Shown piece by piece: positions 21,486 to 33,114 of a DNA stretch of 64,000 nucleotides (position 1 is its first letter; every line of letters starts with the position of its first letter). The notes under the pieces were generated by a model. The model was given only the letters and a program-made list of their open reading frames with translations, did not search any database and was not told the origin of the DNA. The DNA is from Verpa conica. Taxonomy: Eukaryota; Ascomycota; Pezizomycetes; Pezizales; Morchellaceae. A program made the position numbers and the translations under genes. The stretch covers positions 1,054,001-1,118,000 of the forward strand of contig JAUFSD010000004.1 in the NCBI GenBank assembly GCA_033030425.1. The letters are read 5' to 3'.

Positions 21486-23839
21486 AGCACGCTTGTTTCT
21501 GAGAAAATTTTGAATCATAGCGGTGATGGTGGTGGCTTTGGAAACTGCCCTACTGGTTTGTTCCCTGAAGGTGCATTTTTGATCGATGTAGACTCCCAGG
21601 ATCTTGATGGTTTCTCCTGGATTAATAGGTTTTTGGTACAGCAACACGGAGCCGTGGGTGGTACTCTTTTGCTTGTTGTGGGAAGTAAGTAGATGAGTTC
21701 CGTCTTTTCTGGTGCGAACTCCAGGCCTAGAGTGGTCGCTCTTGTTTCCTTGGCGAGTAGCCTGTCCCCGAGCCTCTTACTGATAATGTGCTGTGTGGTT
21801 CCTCCTTGCAGCATGGAATCGTCGTTCATATAGACAGTGCCTGCCTCCTTGATTGACATTGTAGTTGGTAATAGGGGATCTGCAAAAATCATGTACAGTA
21901 CCGGTGATAGTGGGGAGCCTTGTGGTACTCCTGAACTATAGAAGAGGGATTCTGACGTTTCTCCGTCAAAGGAGAAGTGAATTCTCCGGTTGGTATTAAA
22001 ACTATTAACCCACTGGCAGATGTAGCTGGGGAAGTTTTTCTCCTTCATGATTTGCATAAGTTTCGAGTGAATGACGGAATTGAAGGCTCCTTTAACGTCG
22101 TTGGTTATGATAGCCGGCCTGGTTGGTTCCTGCCCTGTGATCTTTTTCGTGCGGAGCCACTTTTGTGCTGGGGTCATGATGGTCATAAGAGCATCCGTGC
22201 TGGACCTGCCTGGTCTGGCTCCCATCTGTTGGTCTGATAGCCCTCCGCACTGGGTGCCGTACCTGTCGAGTCTGGCTGCTACTATGGCTTCCAGTAGCTT
22301 GCTCAAGCACGGTAGGAGGGAAATGGGTCGAAAGGATTTGAGATCTAAAGTGTCGGTTTTCCTGAGTTTCAGAATGGGTACGCACTTGGCCGCTTTCCAC
22401 TGTTCGGGATGGATGCCGTGCCACAGTAGCTGTGAGTACAGGGTAGGGAGAAGACTTGGGTTGGCTTGTTGAATGTGGATCACCACTGGCCAGCCGATTC
22501 CGTCTATCCCTGGGGCTGTTTTGGTGTCTCTTTGGAGAGCGCTGTTGACTTCCTCGGTTGTGACTGGGGTATAGTGGTTACTAATGTCTTTAACGGGGGG
22601 AAAGATAAACTTTGGGGGAAAGGAAACTGGGGGGCGTCCATTATGGGGGAAGAAGGTCTCGTTTAGAAGACGAACTTTCCCCCCAAATGTGCTTTCACCT
22701 TGTATGTCTGGGATGCTGGTGGGGACTTTCCTGCCTTTTAAAGCGTTCCACACCGCTTTGCTGTCTTTTTTCCTGAGTTCCTGGTCCAGGAAGTCTTTTC
22801 TGGCGTACCTGATCTCCTTTTTCCAATTGTTATGGGCCTTGTTTCTGTGTTTCTTGTTCTCGTCTGTGGGGGAATGTCTGTAGTCCCTTGTCGCCCTCCT
22901 GGCGATGTTCTTGAGTTCGTCTAGTTGTGCGTTCCACCACGGGTGGCCTTTTCTGCTGGCCCTCCTGAAGGGGACTGTCTCTTCGATTGTTTTGTTAATG
23001 GTGTCAAGAATTTTGTCCGCGCTCTCGGACGTTTCCTTGGCTGTGTTCCACTTAAGCTGTGAGGGATTGATGGCTGATATTTTGGCATCGAACCTGGTCC
23101 AGTCTGCTCTGTTCCAGGCCCTCCTTGGTGTGATTTTCGGGGGTTCCAGTAGCCATGCTGTTTGTGTGCAGGCGTGGTTTGATCCGTGTGAGGAGTCGGT
23201 GTCAGTGGCCCAGCTTTGAACGAGTTGGTTTGGGGTGCCTATCGAGAAGGTGAGATCGATGATGCTTAGGAAACACCCGTTTCGGGGGAAATGGGTGTAT
23301 TCTGGTTTGTTGTATAGTTGGAAGCCTTTTTTCAGGAGCCAGTCTACGATGTCGCTGGCTGATAAGTCGTTGCTGATAACAGCTGGGTGGAGTGGGATGT
23401 TGTGACTGTACCACCAATCGTGGTGGCAGTTGAAATCGCCGGTAATGAAGCAGTTCGCTCTTGGTTGCAGATCAGGCAGTATTTTCTTGAGGTGGTGGGA
23501 CCTATCTGGTGAGTATAGGTTGTAAAGCTCGATGCGTGTGTCGTTAATGGTGATGGTGACCCCCAGGAAGGAGTCCTTGATTTTCATTGATATGCTGGGG
23601 GCAAGGCCCCAGTCTTTGCGAATGTACGTGGCGCACTTCGGGTTGGCCGATGGTGTAAACATATCGAAATTTTGCATGGTAGGTGGGGCGCCCATTTCTG
23701 AGACCCATGGTTCTTGTAAAAATAAAAGAAAAACATTTTTTTGAGTACTGACTTTTTGAATAACTGAAAGAGTAGAGGCCTGTCCCTTAGCGCAGTTCAG
23801 CTGCAGCGCTAAAGCTATGCCTGGCTTGTGAGGAGCCAT
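21486..23839 (-). pseudogene. LINE ORF2 5' part: endonuclease and reverse transcriptase
   Basis: The long frame begins at the TAATG junction with ORF1. An APE-type endonuclease comes first (LQEPWVS, FITGDFNCHHDWW, SHGSNHACTQT), then reverse transcriptase blocks (APGIDGIGWPV, FRPISLLPCLSKLLE, QMGARPGRSSTDAL, VKGAFNSV, PQGSPLSPVLY). The catalytic block reads YMNDDSML, where YxDD or ADD is usual. About 60 codons before the insertion the frame shifts by one base: after TTSKRV the sense continues in another frame (KPINPGETIKILGVYID). The coding sequence then stops at the 781-bp insertion. Confidence 0.85.
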
Positions 23840-24230
23840 TATTCATGAGCCATCTCGTTGTCCGTGGGTTGGGTTCTCCTTTCTCTGATGAATTCGATAG
23901 CTTTGGCCTTGGTTGGGCACTTGGGATCTGATGACTTGTGGAGGCTGGTGTTGCAGTTGACGTACCTGTGGAGGGTGTGGGTGCACTGGTTTCCTCCCTT
24001 ACAGTGTTCGCACTTGTGCTGCCTGGTGTCGTGTAGTCCGGCACAGACCGCGCAGGTGGGGATTTTTTCTTTGCACAGGGCCGTGGGATGTCCTAGCTTG
24101 CAGCACTTCCTGCACTGTGTGGCTGGTCCGTACTGGTGGTATTCTTCCATGCGGCAGAATTTATTGTGAATGGCCAGGTATCTGAGACCCAGGCTTTCAA
24201 GGGAGACAGCGTAGGGGCAGCGTAACCACA
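23839..24230 (-). pseudogene. LINE ORF1 (gag-like) 3' part with zinc knuckles
   Basis: The frame carries cysteine/histidine knuckles: CRKCCKLGHPTALC, CAVCAGLHDTRQHKC and CEHCKGGNQCTHTLHRYVNC, typical of the RNA-binding ORF1 protein of fungal LINEs. The sense frame extends upstream of the first ATG (GLRYLAIHNKFC) to about 24230 and then meets a stop, so the N-terminal half of ORF1 is missing. It ends with a TAA overlapping the ORF2 ATG. Confidence 0.75.
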
Positions 24231-24290
24231 GGACACAACTAACTTAATGGCACGGCAACTATCCGTTGCAAGCAAAATACCAAGAGTTTG
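24196..24290 (+). repeat. Direct repeat, copy B
   Basis: Second copy of the sequence at 19003-19095, same orientation. Its first 35 bp overlap the reading frame of the truncated LINE ORF1, which suggests the repeat may include LINE 5' sequence. Confidence 0.6.
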
Positions 24291-24299
24291 TGATGTGGT

Positions 24300-24835
24300 C
24301 TCAGCTGTAACGATTTAACCATCGTCATGACTAGTTTTAAGTACCTCTCCATATAGAGACACCTAAGGATCTCCCTTGAGGGATAGGGCTAGCTATCCTA
24401 TTCCGGTAAATAGATACTAAGAAAAGTCATTACTATGATAGCCCGATCCCTAAGCGAGCTGGCGAGCTCTGGACGGACGGAGCGAAGCTCACCGTCGTCG
24501 GTATGCGACAGAGACCAGAGTAATGCGTCTGTAGCCTATAGCTACGGGAGATACTAGTGCAATGAGACTGAAGCAGTTGCCTCCATGAACAGAGTTAAGC
24601 TCCTGTTCCTCTAGGAGGAATAACAACGGCTTCGCTGATGGCCAACCTTATGGGAGGCCGAGAGCCGTGAGACGAGAGCAAAGCTATGCTTAGTAGTTAG
24701 GGCCGCCAGCAAAAATAATAATTAACCTGGCGGCGTCACGAATCGAACCATACGGGGCTACATATGTGCTTCGCCCTAAGGTCCTTATGGATCAAGATTA
24801 CCTCTCCGCCACGTCCCCAGGTTGGACTGGGAACG
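24300..24835 (-). repeat. Possible tRNA-related SINE
   Basis: On the minus strand, 24830-24740 carries a tRNA-like pair of RNA polymerase III promoter boxes: an A-box-like TGGCGGAGAGG and a B-box GGTTCGATTC about 55 nt later. They are followed by a GCCGCCAG...CTGGCGGC hairpin (24702-24735) and about 400 bp of non-coding body. The acceptor and T stems do not pair properly, so it is not a functional tRNA. A tRNA-derived SINE is one explanation; a chance B box in a decayed repeat is another. Confidence 0.35.
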
Positions 24836-26290
24836 TGGGAAGGGAATCTAAGCAACGGCAGGAATCACCAGTGGGTTACCCTACCTAGGGGACTCTGTGT
24901 TTTCTAACACCCGCAAGGCGCCCCACTGTGCCACCCGCTGTTTGCAGAGGGGCCCCCTTGAGTTGCAGATTCCCTAACAAAAAGACAAGTTTTGGACCCC
25001 AAAAATAACCCCAAAACCGTCAGGAAAATTTGTTCAACCGAACCAAACTCGGAGGGTATATGGAGGACAGTGCTGCGAATCCATAAGTGCAATCGGATTT
25101 GAAATCGGACCATTATAGCAAAAGTTACAGAGCTTTTAGTAACCAACGCTTTTTAGTCGCTAGTCTATCGACCCCGCTAGTTCTTAGGAGCGCTCTAGAC
25201 TCAGTTGATTTCCAAGCACGGAGGAATTGTTCCCCGCTTTTTGGCAGCCTGCTCGCAATCAAATTCATAGCTTAAACCCGTCCTTCCCCCGAGGACAATC
25301 ATTCTTGCTAGTCAACGAACAACCGTTGTTCAGAGGCCCTCATACTCTTCTCTAAAGACGTTTGTCTTCCCCTGGAAGCAGAGCCTTTTAAAGTCTTTAG
25401 TTTGCAACCCTTAAAAATCCTTATACCTGTATAGCCTAGGGACTGTCGACCTTCCGTGTTGACGAGCGGTTCTAAGCCTCGCTGCTGAAGCTTCTCGTCA
25501 GAAAGGGAGGTTGTTGGTTTTTTTTTGGTACGGCAGTACTCCCCTGGGAGTGCCCCCGTTACAATCAGAGGCATCAGAAGCGTCAGAGAGAAACCTTCAA
25601 GTATGCTGATGTGTCCCAGATGTTTTTCTTCCCCTGAAACCACAGAATACGTGTTTTTACAGTACTCATCACTCAGTGCATCCAGAAACGTACTTAGTGT
25701 TCATTACGGAGGATTCAGTCCCCCAAACTCTTTGGGGAACCGCGCCAAGAAACCGCCCCAAACCACCTCATTCTCTGGCCAGGTCGGATTTGCCTTTTAG
25801 AAATCCCCCATTAACCAAAATTTAACCTAATTAACTGCAGTGGCCCTAACGGGCCCCACTAGTTATCTCCCGAATTGCTCCAAGACAAAGACTAAATGTA
25901 CTTTTTCCTAATGTCAGCTCCCTGAATGAAATCTGGAGCTCAGAGGCTCTCTCTCTGCTAGCAGGGGCTTTTGTCGTTCAAAACAAAATCAACTTTCCAA
26001 AGAAAACACTCCCCTCACCAGTGCCATCCCCCTCCACTATCTCCTCCCTCACTTCCATTCTAAGCTCTGAAGAATAGGAGCCGTCAATCCAGCAAGCCCA
26101 TGTCTAACGGCAAAAGACAGCAAGTCACCAGAAAGGAAGACAGAAAAGTTATACATGCATTTCATTATTTCCTTACTGTTTAATTTAATTTTATTTGGAA
26201 TTTTACTAGGGGACATGTTTTATTTTTAGGAAGGAGAAGGGTTCTTTTTAGGTCATAGTTTATACTACATACCAGACTTTGTACCCAGAA
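24836..26290. other. Repeat-derived region, no intact gene
   Basis: Short frames on both strands lack recognisable domains. The region lies between the possible SINE and a poly(A)-like tail at about 26310, and may be part of a retroposed element in plus orientation. Confidence 0.4.
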
Positions 26291-26291
26291 C

Positions 26292-26324
26292 AATAAAATC
26301 ACTTGATTTAAAAAAAAAAAAAAG
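26292..26324 (+). repeat. Poly(A)-like tail preceded by AATAAA
   Basis: CAATAAAATC is followed about 10 nt later by an uninterrupted run of 13-14 A. A polyadenylation signal next to a genomic A tract is the signature of a retroposed 3' end in plus orientation. The parent element could not be identified. Confidence 0.45.
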
Positions 26325-26419
26325 CGCGCTGAGGGGCCAAGATCGAAACTCATAACATAAATATCTTATCCCAGTAGAGTCTAGCTATTTACCCTACTCA
26401 TGTATGTACTCGTAGCAGT

Positions 26420-26693
26420 ACTCGTAAACCGCTGACGTTTGTAGAATCGACTAGGTCCGCATATGAGTGTAGATGACCTACCTAAACATATAAAATTTTC
26501 CTTACTCTAGTGCAGAGCCAATACATCTGCTTTAGTTCCTTCTGAACAGTGGTCAAGACGCGTTGTGTTATTTGGGTAGTATCCACTGGACTAACAATCT
26601 TATGATTAATTTATTCATTCATTCACTGGACTAACAACCGTATGCACCCATACGCAGACTCGGTCGATTCTACAAACATCAGCGGTTTACGAG
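26420..26693. repeat. Inverted repeat with about 50-bp arms
   Basis: ACTCGTAAACCGCTGACGTT and its downstream neighbour GTAGAATCGACTAGG (26420-26455) recur as the reverse complement at about 26660-26693. The arms agree over about 50 bp with a few mismatches, flanking about 170 bp. It could be a small foldback element; no target duplication was found. Confidence 0.55.
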
Positions 26694-26699
26694 TAGAGA

Positions 26700-29400
26700 A
26701 ACATTTGGTATCTAATTAAAATTCACTACGTAGGGCGCAGCGTACCACTAGTAAGGCCCAAGGCAACTCGCAACGATCGTACGTAGGTATTTATCAAAGC
26801 TTCGGAACAAATATGCGGCTGTGCGGCGCGCAAAGAATGATTATGATGAGACCCCAATCGTAAGTGCATCTCAGTATTAAGCCTACCCATTAAACCATAT
26901 TATGCGAATATCCTAGCTAATTCAATTTGGTCCCTGCAATTTTTGTAATAATTCTAGTTATTGTTATAAGCTATTATATTTCTGACAATTTAGTAGAAAG
27001 CTATGTAACATCGCGGCTCGAATAAGACCATTCAGCCCGTACAGACTCTAGGTAGCACCTCGATGATGTCGATCATCACATATATAAGTTTTTCTAACAC
27101 GAGAATGGATAAAGAGTCTCTTTATAAGTTTCGTGGGAAAGCGGTTCTAACGCCCGAACTATTTCGGCGAAGTGACTTTCTAGCACCTTCACTCTTTTAG
27201 AAGGACGTTTCTTTATCCTAGTGATTTTTTGCCATAATAAACCCACTCTACTGGGGGCTCTATATATCTTGATCTAGGCGAGTCTGGTAGTCCCCGAGTT
27301 CTGAATATATCCGGGGTACTTGGCTGGTACTTATGTCAGAAGGGCTGTTAATTGAATGTTGTTTGCAGTCTACACGGATTTGGGATTGTTTAAAACCGCA
27401 GGCTTTGGACGAAGGTTGAATCTAGTAAAGTACTGCGGATGTAGCATTATTAATATCTATAAGAGAAACTTTCTTAAAAAAGCTTAGCATTAAAGATCTA
27501 TAGTGTACAACCTCGTCAATCTTTTTTGGACTGCTCAAAAGTGTACGTGTGGTAGGGAGAGGCTTCGATCACTATAAATATGACCACCTATGGGGAGAAT
27601 TGATCTAAACTTATCCTACAACACATTCGACTTCGCTAATTGGGTGTAAAAAGAGGATTACTAAATTAATTCGGACGAAGTTGCGGAGTATGCTCGATAG
27701 ATTGCCGATCTTTAGATCTCAAATTTCAAGCCCTTCGTGTCAAAAATAGATCCACCACTTTCTTCCCTGGAAACAGGCGAGTGAGAAGCAGTGCAAAAAC
27801 GGTGCCCAGAAACCGCTTTAGCTGTTTCCGGACATCTCTAGTAGTACATACATAGAAAACTTGTTTTTTTGCCCCCCTGTCAGAACTCAAAAGTGCTGCT
27901 CTATTTTTAGACAACGGCCCCGTCTATTTTGTGGTATCGTATTTCGCTTAAGTTGGGGCTGCGCGAGGATTTATGTACAGTAGTGTATGACTTTTTGAGG
28001 GTTCTCCATGATTCGCGTAGTTCAACAACAGGCCCTATAGACAGCGAAACAGAAGCCGTGGTTTTGGGCCTAGGATGGTGATGCGATATAGGTCGCGGGT
28101 ATGGGATGCTGGTTAGAGGTATAGATATTAATAAACGGGGCACTAATGACGTCTCAATTACGAATTACGAATTTGTGCACGGGTTTTGGGAAATGAGAGT
28201 GCGATTTAATGGTAAGGGGTCGAAATGTTGTCTGTACCATGACCGATAGACAGTTAAAGGTAGAGCAATTTTAATAAGGCACAGAATCTTGAGGTGGGAT
28301 TTTCCGGCCCAATCTGATACCGAGCCAGGCCTCGCACTACTGTAAAGTGCGAGCCTTCATTAGAATCTAGAAGGGAAGAACGATATTAAGAAGCACTTCT
28401 AAAGAGGAACACTGCTTGATGCTATAGAGAATAGGCAAGGTACCGCAGTGGTAGACATTATTTTTATACCCCAAACACGGGCCGCGGATAGTTGAGCCGG
28501 GGCTCCGAAGTACTGAGGCCCTAGCTAGGGGCTGGAATTAAATAGTAAACTCGTAAGCATAGGGAAAGTCGCTGGTAAGGCTGTTTGAGACCCTTGTCCT
28601 CGAGGCTCAAAGCCAAGCTAATATTTATCCGAGATCGACATTTAGATGATGCGGATCCATTGTGAAGGTGTCATTAGATATTGGCTGTGGGGTATAATTT
28701 CCAGTGGCCATGAAAACAGTATTACTTTGGCTTTAGATCGTGGACTGAGATAAGCATTATCTATACCGTTGGAAGCACATGCTCTACTCTACTATAAGCT
28801 CTCGACTTCCTAAAGCATGACAGAAGCTGCAAGAGCCCCACGGAGATTGTTTGAAATATCAGCAGGGTCCCGAGTGAGATCCCATACAACATGGGTACAT
28901 GTACCTTTGTAAACATGGCTTTCTTTCACTTTCCCGTAGTCCATATAAAAGCTATCTGGAGAAAAGCAAGTCTTGCTACACAGGTACGAAAGGCAAACGA
29001 ACCCCAGGGCCGGAAAGTGCCACCAAGGAAGCCATGATCCTACAATGCCAACGCTCACGCGCAGCAGGTACCAACGGATCAAGTACCGCTGTAAATCTCG
29101 TGATACCTGCCATGTATGGGGGGTTCGAAATTCGGCTAAGCACGCGGAGTACTTTTTTCCGGCTGCTTCATCTTCGCCAGGAGCCTCAAGGGCTCAGGGA
29201 AGATGGGGAAAGTACTGGCGCGTGTGAGGTTTTGACAGGGTTTGAACCTCCAGGGGTTATCCGCCTATGAAGAAGCTCACGACAGGATATCCTAGACATT
29301 CTGAAACATCTACAGCCAGGAAGACCCCCAGTTTGCTGTAGCCGCCGGCATCTACAGCGCTCATTGGTTCACGGGCTCTGTGTGGTTGACTGCTTGCCTT
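26700..29400. other. Gene-free stretch
   Basis: About 2.7 kb with many short frames on both strands, none with a domain or a consistent splice structure. Some GC-richer patches near 28800-29400 look like decayed repeat. Confidence 0.45.
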
Positions 29401-30080
29401 GACGCAGTTTTTCTCTCTTGTCTGGCTGGTTTGCACTTGCACCCCTCACCACTTCGCCAAACAATTCGCTCCCACCCCCCCTCTTCGCTCCCTTTCACCC
29501 TTGGCTCTGCGAGTCGGTTTTTTTTTCTCTTCTCCGGGCGACCCCTAATATTCCTCTGGCGATTATTCTCTTTGAGAGCGCCCCCTCCATCATCTGCTGT
29601 TAAATATTGTTCAGCTTCCTTCCTCGTATCGCTGGTGCTCCAGCTGCTGCAGGGCTGTGCTTTATCTCGTACCTGCCTTAGTCGCTACTTCTTGCCACTC
29701 CGACAAAGAAAAGCCTGAACCTTCACAGGCTTAGCTAGAGTGTGTCTCGAACAGTAACAGAAAACAAACAGTGTCCCAGCTCTATATTCGTCGTGTTCAG
29801 GCACGTCTCGGAGTCTTCCTCTTCTCTGCTGCATGTCACTGTCGACGACGCCTGCTTCTAACTTCAGACTATCAACCCTGTGTCAATTATCTTCCTGTGA
29901 GGATCCGTGCGTCGTGGTACTGCACTGTCCGTACTTGGTTTCGTGCTTTATTACTGTTTATTCTGCGCGTCTCCTTGACGTCTTGACTCGTATTTCGTAT
30001 CCTGTATAAGATTACTCTTAGTTTAACATCGCCATTTTTATCGCTGCTGGTCGCGTTGCTGGTCATCATCAGTTATCATC
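29401..30080 (+). promoter_or_regulatory. Pyrimidine-rich promoter and 5' leader of the STE11 gene
   Basis: The 650 bp before the STE11 ATG are strikingly C/T-rich on the coding strand (CTCCC, TTCTC, CCTTC runs). This is typical of promoter and long untranslated leaders of fungal signalling kinases. No TATA box stands out. Confidence 0.4.
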
Positions 30081-33000
30081 ATGGCTACTCTTGCATCTAA
30101 AAGTCAGTATATTCACCATCCTCCACACGCTGGGTCTCATTTCAATAATACGCCTCCTTCTGCGGCTTCAATACTCTCGCAATCATCACCAACAAACTCA
30201 GATTTCTCTGAAGGCCCAGGACTGCTGGACGAAGTTCGGTGAGAATACCTTTTTTTTCTTTATTCTTGGTCAAGACGTGTGGTTGACAGTGTGCTACGAA
30301 TACTAGATCATGGGATGAGCGCAAGGTTGGAGAATGGCTTAGGAGCATTAATTGTGCAAAGTATGAAAATGACTTTGAAAGCAACAATATCACAGGAGAA
30401 GCATTACTAGAATGTGACCATTCTGTGCTAAAAGAGCTGGGAATCAAAAAGGTTGGGGATCGAGTTCGTATCTTTGTTGCGATTAAGGCTCTAAGAACCA
30501 GGGTCTATGGCAATGGCAAAAAGCGCAATAGGGTATGCATATATCAGGCGGTCCTCGTTCTAAATTTATCTGGGCTTACACCTTCCAGGACACTTTGGCT
30601 GCACTTGACAATGTTGGGTCGTTGCCAAACTATCGTCAAAATCCAACACAATCTCAGTATAATCTTACACCGCCAGGTAACAGCAAGAGGTACTCAAGAA
30701 CATTACCCTCAGATTCTGTATCATCAACGCTTACTAGAGCGAGCTATAATCGCCCCGACAGCCCAAGTGACAATGAATACCCACGCTCTTATGGTAATCG
30801 TGCACTAAATCCTCGGACGATGATGAGCCCCCCGTTGGATAGCTCAAGATCCAACCACTTCCACCCGCCAACACCTGGATCCGCACCGTACCCCACACGA
30901 ACACCGAGAACTCCTTATGGTGACTATAACAAGGGACCAATTAACTCTCCTCAAATTCGAGTACATAATCACAAATCTTCGCCAAGTTTAGATCATGGAA
31001 TAATGAGTCTGGACAATGTCCGACAGGCAAGTATTTCAGAGTGCTCTTTCTTTTAGGAATAGCCACTAATTACGACTGATATTTAGAATTGCATTAAAGT
31101 CATTGGTGATGGGGGTGAATCGCGTGTAGTCGATATTAGTGGGTGCAACACAGCGGAAGCGATCAAAAGGAAGATTATTAAGAAATTTAGTGGGGCTGTG
31201 GATGGATGGGCAAGTTGGGGTATCTATAGTATTGCGGAGGATCAAGGACGAGAGGTTGCTCGAGGCGTTTCTGATAGGGAACTGCTCCAGATATCGCAAG
31301 ATGTTAGTCGGCCAGAACGTGCAAGACTTATCCTTCGGAGGAAAGGGTCACCTCCATCACCATTATCAACCGAATTCCTTACTGCTCAGCAGATTGCCCG
31401 GGAGCAACAAGATTCTGCCAACAAGAGTGCTGCTGAGGCTATTCATGGGAATGCGAGTAAACCAAAGATTCATGCTTTAACAGGGAAACATCCACATGAA
31501 ATCCGACCCATATCACCAGGGCAATTATCTCCCAACTCGGCTATGGAATCACCTGCATCACCTGCGCATTCGGCTCAGGGACCTAACCAGAAGACCTCAA
31601 AGAAAATAGCTGCTTTCTTCGGACAACGCCCACCCAGTGAACTGATTAGTTCGAACTTGGCTGAGTATTTCCCTGATCATGAGCACAAAGTCCTGGAACG
31701 AACCGTACGTAACTCTATCCGACGATCAAGAAGGATGAGTAAATACAACAATCGCCTTAGTGTGGCTACTACTAGGAGCTACGCCTCAAGTCTTAGTGAT
31801 GCCCCCCCAGTACCAAGTGTTGGAGATGCTTGGTTAAATGCTAGTCCTTCTGGTGCTTACCCGCCAATGTCATCATTAAGTGGTAGAAGGCCTTTGTCAG
31901 TTCGGAGGTCGTTCCTCCCATCCACATCCTTTTCGGCTGATCATCGGGATTCATTGGTCCCAGTGTCTGAGGAGGACGGCGAAACCCTTTCTGATAATAG
32001 GAAGAGCTATATGTCATTTGATAGTAGTAGCAGGGAGACTCTACGAGATACTGTTAATGTTGTCGTCACTGACACTGACAACGAGAGCACACTTGGGACA
32101 GGATCCACCCTTGGGAGTTATAGTATGGATCAAAATAGCCGAGTCAGTACTCCAGCAACGGAGGTTGACTCTCACATGAATGCTACCAACCAATTCCTGA
32201 ACATCGAAGACTCAGAAGATGACGAGGACGAAGATGACGAGGACGATGAATATGTGGAGGAGGACAACTGGAGCGGATTGAGGTGGATGAAGGGCGCTTT
32301 GATTGGTGCTGGATCTTTCGGAAGCGTTTTCTTGGCTCTCAACGCACTTACTGGAGAATTTATGGCAGTGAAGCAGGTTGAGATGCCTTCAGCTGGAAAG
32401 GAAGATGCCCGGAAAAAGTCTATGGTGGAGGCTTTGCAGAGGGAGATTGAGTTGTTGAAGGATATGCAGCATCCTAATATCGTTCAATATCTTGGTTCCA
32501 GCAACGAGGATGACTCACTCAATATTTTCCTCGAGTACGTCCCTGGTGGTTCAGTGGCAGCGTTGCTCAACAACTATGGCCCTTTGAAAGAGCCTTTGAT
32601 CCGTAGCTTTGTTCGCCAAATCCTTACAGGTCTTGCGTACCTGCACAATAAAGATATTATCCACCGCGACATCAAGGGTGCGAATGTGCTTGTCGATAAC
32701 AAAGGCGGTATCAAGATTTCTGATTTCGGTATCTCCAAGAAAGTTGAGGCTGGGCTCCTGACATCCTCATCAAATCACCGCCCATCTCTCCAGGGATCCG
32801 TTTTCTGGATGGCACCTGAGGTTGTTAAACAAACTTCATATACACTCAAGGCTGATATCTGGTCGCTCGGGTGTCTTATTGTCGAGATGTTTACTGGGAG
32901 CCATCCTTACCCAGATTGTTCGCAGTTACAAGCTATCTTTAAGATTGGTACAGGAGGGTCGGCGCCCACTATTCCACAGAAGAGCACTGCGGAGGCAAAA

Positions 33001-33114
33001 CAGTTTTTGGGACAGACTTTCGAGCTGGATCATAATTTGAGACCGACTGCCGATGAGCTATTGTCAAACCCATTCATGACTCCTATGGTTGGCCAAGGGT
33101 CTACGGGCGACTAA
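30081..33114 (+). CDS. STE11: Ste11-type MAP kinase kinase kinase
   Basis: Four exons (30081-30238, 30307-30532, 30589-31026, 31087-33114) give 949 aa. A SAM domain spans about residues 53-125 (SWDERKVGEWLRSINCAKYE), used by Ste11 to bind the Ste50 adaptor. An RA-like regulatory domain follows at about 275-365 (NCIKVIGDGGESRVVDISGC). A Ser-rich linker ends in an acidic run, and the kinase domain covers about 674-945: glycine loop GAGSFGSV, Lys703 in MAVKQV, HRDIKGAN with Asp802, DFG at 820, and PEVVKQ. Sequence is very close to fungal Ste11/NRC-1 kinases, which head the pheromone and filamentation MAPK cascade. The third intron has a GC donor (CAG then GCAAGT). Confidence 0.93.

Larger units (their letters stand above)
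19186..24235 (-). mobile_element. Tad-like LINE retrotransposon, disrupted
   Basis: Minus-strand order is: ORF1 with zinc knuckles (23839-24230, 5'-truncated), ORF2 with endonuclease and reverse transcriptase (23839 downward), then RNase H (ending 19393), a short 3' UTR, and a tail of repeated TTAC units near 19186-19204 in place of poly(A). ORF1 stop and ORF2 start overlap as TAATG, a termination-reinitiation arrangement seen in such elements. The copy cannot be active. ORF1 is truncated, ORF2 has a one-base frameshift at about 21640-21690, and a 781-bp insertion (20698-21478) splits it. Domain order endonuclease, RT, RNase H fits the fungal Tad/I group. Confidence 0.85.

Noticed and set aside
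24740..24830. Functional tRNA gene on the minus strand
   Set aside because: A- and B-box matches are present but the acceptor and T stems do not pair, so at most it is a tRNA-derived relic.
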